From assembly GCA_021604825.1 (NCBI GenBank), contig BQJS01000180.1:1-9812 (forward strand): a DNA stretch of 9,812 bases, written 5' to 3'. Origin of the DNA: Phycisphaerae bacterium (lineage in GTDB: Bacteria > Planctomycetota > Phycisphaerae > UBA1845). Shown one piece after another: positions 6,105 through 9,812 of this stretch (positions are counted from its first letter, which is position 1; every line of letters starts with the position of its first letter). The notes beneath the pieces are model-generated. The model saw only the letters and a list, made by a program, of their open reading frames with translations, was not told where the DNA came from and searched no databases. The position numbers and the translations under genes are program-made.

Positions 6105-6383
6105 ATGAATCTATTTCCCAAGAGTGCAGGAGCGTGGCGGGCCACCGTCCACAACTTCGCAGTACTGACGGCTATTTTCTACATAATGCTGTTTTGGTTG
6201 GGCTCGTGCCTGAACGTCAATAGGTTTTTTCAGGTCGAATCAAAGTACGGAAACCTATACAGCGGTATCGCCTTGATTTTTTTGACCATTGTATTGAAGG
6301 TGAGTTTTGCACGATCGTTGAGATCGATCGTCATAGCAGCCATTGCAATTGGTATAGGATGCCTGCCGTTGCTATCAAGATGA
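6105..6383 (+). CDS. Hypothetical small membrane protein (orphan)
   Basis: This 92-residue reading frame encodes a hydrophobic product with three likely membrane helices at about 17-36, 50-68 and 74-91, and a positively charged FARSLRS before the last one. I recognise no family. It lies alone on the + strand, 176 nt from the divergent ArsR gene and 24 nt from the stop of the convergent dehydrogenase gene. ATG at 6105 has no convincing ribosome-binding site. Codons rarely used in its neighbours (ATA, AGG, CTA, AGT) appear, and the stretch is visibly A+T-richer than the flanks, which could mean recent acquisition or a chance ORF. The adjacent tandem stop TGA-TAA at 6381-6386 and the consistent hydropathy favour a real gene, but only moderately. 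Confidence 0.45.
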   Translation: MNLFPKSAGAWRATVHNFAVLTAIFYIMLFWLGSCLNVNRFFQVESKYGNLYSGIALIFLTIVLKVSFARSLRSIVIAAIAIGIGCLPLLSR

Positions 6384-6407
6384 TAAACCGCACACGAGAA
6401 CGAAGAT

Positions 6408-7424
6408 CTAGCTCTGCGGGTTCCAGTTGTGCTCTTGTAGGGATTGGACGATTCGCTCGGCTAGTTTGACGGCTTCGGCGCCGTCTTTGCCTGTGACGGC
6501 TGGTTCAGTTCCGGTGCGGACGGCGTTTAGGAATGATTCGATTTCGGCTCTTAGCGGTTCGACGTTGTCATCGACGTCGAGCGGTTCGATGTTGACCATG
6601 CCAGCGAAGTCGAAGTGGGCCATCTGCGAGATGTCGTTGAAATCGGTTTCGCGGGCGAGCTTCAACAAGTCGAGGTTGGCGTCTTTCGTGATGACGATGC
6701 CCGTCTTCTTGCCATAGTCCATTGATAGATAGGCGTCGGGATTGAACACGCGGATTTTGCGTTCGGTCTTGGTGGCCAGCCTTGATGCGGTCATGTTGGC
6801 GACGCAGCCATTGGAAAACAGCACGCGGGCGTTGGCGACGTCTTCGTGTTTGCCCAGCACCGGAAAGCCGGCTGCCGTCACGCGGTACTCGCGGTCTTTG
6901 ACCAGGTGCAGAATGATATCGATGTCGTGGATCATCATGTCATGCACGACGCCGATGTCGGCACTGCGAAACGTAAACGGGCTGATGCGGTGCGTTTCGA
7001 TAAACTTTGGGGCAATCTCCAAGCGCTTCAATGCCAACACCACCGGGTTGAATCGTTCGGAATGACCCACCGCGATGATACTACCCGACGCCTCAGCCCA
7101 TTCGAGCATTTCTGCGGCGGTTGTCGAATCCTGGGCGATTGGCTTTTCGATCAGGACCGAAATCTTCGCATCGATGAGTGGCTTGGCGATGGTGTGGTGA
7201 TACACGGTTGGCACAGCCACACTGGCGACATCGACGAGTCCGACAATCTCGGAGACATCTTTGAAGGGCTTGCCGCCATGTTGCTCGGTGATTTTTGTCG
7301 CCCGATCCAAGTCGGAATCGACGACCGCCACCAAATCGCAGTCGGGCAATTCGCCGTAGATCCTGGCATGGTGGCGTCCCATGTGGCCGACACCAATGAC
7401 AGCAGCTCGAAGTTTTTCGCTCAT
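6408..7424 (-). CDS. Gfo/Idh/MocA-family NAD-dependent dehydrogenase in the lpx operon; GnnA candidate
   Basis: This 338-residue oxidoreductase has an N-terminal Rossmann domain with GVGHMG (11-16), and Asp36 closing strand two (AVVDSD), which favours NAD over NADP. The family EKP motif is at 93-95, and the catalytic-region signature HDMMIHDIDI (161-170) carries the conserved His and Asp residues. The remainder is the alpha/beta substrate domain. The start is ATG 7424, preceded by GAGG 6 nt upstream (complement of 7431-7434); a longer frame to 7457 lacks any signal. It lies 54 nt downstream of lpxA on the same strand. From known biology, GnnA of Acidithiobacillus and Leptospira is a Gfo/Idh dehydrogenase next to lpxA that oxidises the 3-OH of UDP-GlcNAc so that GnnB can aminate it, leading to amide-linked lipid A. 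Here the family and the position fit, but GnnB is not seen. The exact substrate is an inference, and another sugar-nucleotide reaction is possible. Confidence 0.85.
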   Translation of the reverse strand: MSEKLRAAVIGVGHMGRHHARIYGELPDCDLVAVVDSDLDRATKITEQHGGKPFKDVSEIVGLVDVASVAVPTVYHHTIAKPLIDAKISVLIEKPIAQDSTTAAEMLEWAEASGSIIAVGHSERFNPVVLALKRLEIAPKFIETHRISPFTFRSADIGVVHDMMIHDIDIILHLVKDREYRVTAAGFPVLGKHEDVANARVLFSNGCVANMTASRLATKTERKIRVFNPDAYLSMDYGKKTGIVITKDANLDLLKLARETDFNDISQMAHFDFAGMVNIEPLDVDDNVEPLRAEIESFLNAVRTGTEPAVTGKDGAEAVKLAERIVQSLQEHNWNPQS

Positions 7425-7430
7425 TGCAAA

Positions 7431-7434
7431 CCTC
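7431..7434 (-). promoter_or_regulatory. Ribosome-binding site deciding the dehydrogenase start
   Basis: On the minus strand GAGG lies 6 nt before ATG 7424, selecting it over the upstream in-frame start at 7457. Confidence 0.6.
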
Positions 7435-7478
7435 AAGATCGCCGCACACCTGGGCAACCAAGTGCGAGACGTCTACGC

Positions 7479-8405
7479 TTAGGTGCCGCGGGGTGGAGGA
7501 TTCTTGGACTCGCTGTTGCGAAGCGATTCAAGGTACCGCCCGCGCCGGCCACACTCGAACGAACGCAGCAGGAAATTGCACAAATACTTGATATTTTCGT
7601 CGCTCGTCTCAGCCAGAATGCTTTGGATGGTGTCGGTGATGGGCACACCACTCGAGCGGGCCCGACGAGAAAACATTCGCATGTACGCCTGTTTGAGTCG
7701 AAGGATCTCGGCCTCGCTGAATTTGTTTCGCTTCAATCCGACGCCATTGACCGCACGCACTTCCTGACGCGTCGAACGGGTCGACGCGACAGTTAGAAAC
7801 GGGGGAACGTCCGACGTGACTTTGGTCATGCCGCCGACCATGGCGTGTTTGCCGATCGATGTGAAGTGGTGAACACCCGTGTGGCCACCAATCGTGACGT
7901 GGTCTTCGATCACAACATGACCGGCCAACAATACTTCGTTCGCCAGAATGCAGTGGTTACCAATGATGACATCGTGGCCAATGTGGATCGCACCCATGAA
8001 CAAATTGCGATCGCCGATCCGCGTCACGCCGCCACCCACTTCGGTTCCCGGATGGGCGGTGACGTATTCGCGAAAGATGTTGTGCTTGCCGATTTCGAGG
8101 GTGGTGGGCCCACCGCGGTATTTGAGATCTTGCGGTGCGGCACCGATGATGCAGCCGGGAAAGAACGACGAACCTTCGCCGACGGTTGTGTGCCCTGTGA
8201 TGGTGACGTTGTTATGAAGATGGCACCCGTCGCCCAGTGTCACGTGTTCATCGACCACGCAGAACGGGCCAATGCGGACGTCTTTACCAACGGTGGCAGA
8301 GGGGTGAATAACGGCCATCGGATGAATGTTGGTTGGCTGTTGCATCAAGGTTTCATTCAAGGCGTTTACGTTCATCTCAATAGCGTTTCGATTGGTCGCT
8401 TCCAT
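7479..8405 (-). CDS. lpxA: Acyl-ACP--UDP-N-acetylglucosamine O-acyltransferase
   Basis: LpxA transfers a 3-hydroxyacyl chain from ACP to the 3-position of UDP-GlcNAc, the first step of lipid A synthesis. Numbered from ATG 8405 (308 residues), residues about 26-205 are left-handed beta-helix hexapeptide repeats: IHPSATVGKDVRIGPF, the PQDLKYRG loop (91-98) and GHPF-like turns. The C-terminal helical LpxA domain runs from RAVNGVGLKRNKFSEAEI (217-234) onward. Catalytic His144 in IHIGHD corresponds to E. coli His125; His141, His163 and His179 match His122, His144 and His160. Gly192 occupies the hydrocarbon-ruler position (E. coli Gly173), which in E. coli permits 14-carbon chains. The start is uncertain: 8405 has GGGAG at a long 12-nt spacing, while ATG 8345 aligns within a residue of the E. 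coli start, and TTG 8438 is also open. The gene follows lpxC-fabZ by about 50 nt. Confidence 0.95.
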   Translation of the reverse strand: MEATNRNAIEMNVNALNETLMQQPTNIHPMAVIHPSATVGKDVRIGPFCVVDEHVTLGDGCHLHNNVTITGHTTVGEGSSFFPGCIIGAAPQDLKYRGGPTTLEIGKHNIFREYVTAHPGTEVGGGVTRIGDRNLFMGAIHIGHDVIIGNHCILANEVLLAGHVVIEDHVTIGGHTGVHHFTSIGKHAMVGGMTKVTSDVPPFLTVASTRSTRQEVRAVNGVGLKRNKFSEAEILRLKQAYMRMFSRRARSSGVPITDTIQSILAETSDENIKYLCNFLLRSFECGRRGRYLESLRNSESKNPPPRGT

Positions 8406-8456
8406 CCCAAGTTCAATCTCCCAATCTGGTGAATTCAACTGCGCTCGCGAGCGGGG

Positions 8457-9776
8457 TCACTCTTCGTCTGCATCGGTCAACATGAATTTGATATCCGCTT
8501 CTGCGGCCAACTCGGTGCCCACGCGGGCGGCTGCCCGGACATGGCCGATGTTTCCACGGGCTCGGACCGACGTCGCTTCGAGTAATAATTGATCGCCTGG
8601 CGTCACGGGGCGGCGGAATCGAACTTTGTCGAGACTGAACAGGATAGCAACTTTACCAGTATGTTCGAGGTCCTGGGCGAGCAAGATACCGCCCAATTGG
8701 GCCATCGCCTCGAGGACCAACACGCCTGGCATGATCGGATGACCGGGATAGTGCCCCTGAAAGAATTCTTCATTGATGGTGACGTTTTTCAACCCGACGG
8801 CTCGCTTGGTTCCTTCCAGTTCGACCAATCGATCGACCAAGAGAAACGGATAGCGGTGGGGGAGAATGCGCCGCACTTTGTGGATGTCCATGTGCGGGGT
8901 TTTGGTCGTGAGCGTGCGAACTTCGGCTTCCAACTGGCGATCGCGAAGGGCGCGGACGAGCGCGTGATTGAGCGCGTGACCAGATTTTCGCGCATGGATA
9001 CGGCCAACAACGAAGCGCCCCAAGAGCATCAGGTCGCCCAACAGATCGAGAATCTTGTGACGTACGCATTCGTTGGGATAGCGGAGTTTGTTGTCGATCG
9101 GTCCGTCTTCGCCAAAGACGACGATGTCTTTGTAAGTCAGATGCGTGCCGAGTCCAGCGCCTTGCAACGCGTCGGCTTCACTCTTTAAGACGAACGTTCG
9201 CGCCGAAGCGATTTCCTCGATGAAGCCCTTGGGCGTGACGCGAAAGGAATGAACCTGACGACCGATGGGCGACTCAGGTCCGTAGTCGAGTTCGTAAAGG
9301 ATTTCGAGCGTGTCGGTGTTGTCGCCAATGGGTTCGAGAGCGACCAGTTCCATGTCGCCGTCGGACACGCGAATGATGCTGTCGATGACGAGTGGGTCGC
9401 GGACCGCATCCTGTTCGCAGATGCCGGCATCTTGAAGCATTTTGACGAACGGCATGCTGCTGCCGTCGCACGCGGGGAGTTCGGAATTGGTCAGCTCGAT
9501 TTCAATGTTATCGATGCCCAAACCGGAGCACGCGCCGAGACAGTGCTCAACGGTTTCGATCGACACCGTACCGTTTTCCAGGGCGGTGCGACGTGCGCGC
9601 TTGGTGACGGCATCGACCAATGCGGGTATGCGCACAGGACGACTTTGGTCGCTTCGCACGAACCAAATTCCAGTGTTGGGCTTGGCGGGATGCATCCGGA
9701 GCATGACCGGCTTGCCCGTGAACAGACCCCGTCCTTCAAGCTCGACTGTTCGGCTAATCGTCTGCTGCGCACTCAA
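8457..9776 (-). CDS. lpxC-fabZ: LpxC-FabZ fusion: UDP-3-O-acyl-GlcNAc deacetylase / 3-hydroxyacyl-ACP dehydratase
   Basis: This 439-residue protein joins two full enzymes. Residues 1-280 are LpxC, the zinc deacetylase of the committed lipid A step: Glu77-His78 in IETVEH, His240 and Asp244 in RHKILDLLGD as the other zinc ligands, His267 in SGHALN, and SARTF at 191-195. Residues about 296-435 are FabZ, the hot-dog-fold dehydratase of fatty-acid elongation: HRYPFLLVDRL (307-317), catalytic His342 in GHYPGHPIMPG and Glu356 in LEAMAQ, with the expected 14-residue spacing. Both active sites are intact. A stretch near 281-295 links the two. The start is TTG 9776: an in-frame TAA lies three codons upstream, no ATG occurs near, and the N-terminus aligns with E. 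coli LpxC in length. The gene overlaps a probable lpxD tail by 23 nt and is followed by lpxA. The fusion is known from Bacteroidetes, Chlorobi and Planctomycetes. It couples supply of the acyl-ACP pool to LPS synthesis. Confidence 0.97.
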   Translation of the reverse strand: MSAQQTISRTVELEGRGLFTGKPVMLRMHPAKPNTGIWFVRSDQSRPVRIPALVDAVTKRARRTALENGTVSIETVEHCLGACSGLGIDNIEIELTNSELPACDGSSMPFVKMLQDAGICEQDAVRDPLVIDSIIRVSDGDMELVALEPIGDNTDTLEILYELDYGPESPIGRQVHSFRVTPKGFIEEIASARTFVLKSEADALQGAGLGTHLTYKDIVVFGEDGPIDNKLRYPNECVRHKILDLLGDLMLLGRFVVGRIHARKSGHALNHALVRALRDRQLEAEVRTLTTKTPHMDIHKVRRILPHRYPFLLVDRLVELEGTKRAVGLKNVTINEEFFQGHYPGHPIMPGVLVLEAMAQLGGILLAQDLEHTGKVAILFSLDKVRFRRPVTPGDQLLLEATSVRARGNIGHVRAAARVGTELAAEADIKFMLTDADEE

Positions 9777-9812
9777 GCTTATTTAACCGTTTCGTAAGTT
9801 CGTTGACTCGGC
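9754..9812 (-). CDS. Probable C-terminus of LpxD (UDP-3-O-acylglucosamine N-acyltransferase), cut by the window edge
   Basis: On the minus strand one frame enters from the window end and reads RVNELTKRLNKLECAADD before TAG at 9754-9756. The spacing of V, L, L and L looks like the short amphipathic helix that closes many LpxD proteins, and lpxD is the usual neighbour upstream of lpxC-fabZ. It overlaps the start of lpxC-fabZ (TTG 9776) by 23 nt in another frame, an arrangement that suits translational coupling and would explain how an uncommon TTG start without a ribosome-binding site is used. Only 18 residues and no catalytic part are visible, so this rests on context and helix pattern. Confidence 0.45.
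   Translation of the reverse strand, partial: RVNELTKRLNKLECAADD

Noticed and set aside
6846..7796. Long + strand open frame of about 316 codons opposite the dehydrogenase and lpxA
   Set aside because: It is the complement of two well-supported genes; its composition is the mirror of their codons and shows no domain.
8442..8453. 12-bp perfect palindrome CGCTCGCGAGCG between lpxC-fabZ and lpxA as an operator or terminator
   Set aside because: A short GC-rich palindrome without a loop or T-run is easily met by chance at this composition, and it sits inside a co-directional operon.
7845..9188. Long + strand open frames opposite lpxA and lpxC-fabZ
   Set aside because: They are shadows of strong conserved genes on the other strand and have no recognisable motifs.

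Overview
The window looks like chromosomal core and near-core DNA from a Gram-negative bacterium of the Planctomycetota or a related PVC/FCB lineage. The main clues are one polypeptide that joins LpxC to FabZ, an lpxC-fabZ/lpxA/Gfo-Idh gene order for lipid A, a eukaryote-like MTA phosphorylase, and a G+C content that looks moderate (mid-50s percent by eye, not computed). No genus can be named. I found no rRNA, tRNA, CRISPR array, transposase, integrase or phage gene.

Layout. Positions 1-1994 (+) hold the 3' part of mtnP (methionine salvage) followed 9 nt later by an exported PQQ-type beta-propeller protein. Positions 1976-3754 hold two Fpg/Nei-family DNA glycosylases transcribed away from each other across a 78-bp spacer: a canonical Fpg (-) and a divergent paralogue (+) that lacks the Fpg RRFG loop. 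The Fpg tail overlaps the propeller gene tail by 19 bp. Positions 3755-4375 hold a small four-helix membrane protein (-) flanked by two palindromic elements: a 17-nt perfect hairpin, and a pair of inverted hairpin-forming copies that resemble dispersed REP-type repeats. Positions 4376-5968 (-) form a compact operon: ArsR-type repressor, then an AHSA1/SRPBCC protein (4-nt gap), then a DUF4287-DUF5655 protein (22-nt gap), with a consensus -35 box and an operator-like dyad upstream. Positions 6105-6383 (+) hold an orphan small membrane protein with somewhat atypical codons. Positions 6408-9812 (-) are a lipid A operon: the last residues of a probable LpxD, LpxC-FabZ, LpxA, and a Gfo/Idh/MocA dehydrogenase.

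How the genes work together. LpxA, LpxC and LpxD catalyse the first committed steps of lipid A synthesis, and FabZ makes acyl-ACP precursors that draw on the same 3-hydroxyacyl-ACP pool used by LpxA and LpxD. The Gfo/Idh protein beside lpxA is a candidate UDP-GlcNAc 3-dehydrogenase (GnnA-like), which would point to amide-linked lipid A, but the partner aminotransferase is not in the window. The two glycosylases probably split the repair of oxidised purines and other damaged bases. The ArsR/SRPBCC/DUF cluster is probably a self-regulated unit of unknown ligand.

Most of the window is recognisable. I see no clear-cut new defence or mobile system. The least explained parts are the ArsR/SRPBCC/DUF4287-DUF5655 operon, the symmetric promoter between the glycosylase genes, the inverted hairpin pair and the orphan membrane ORF. 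All assignments come from reading the sequence and remembered family features; no database search was run.
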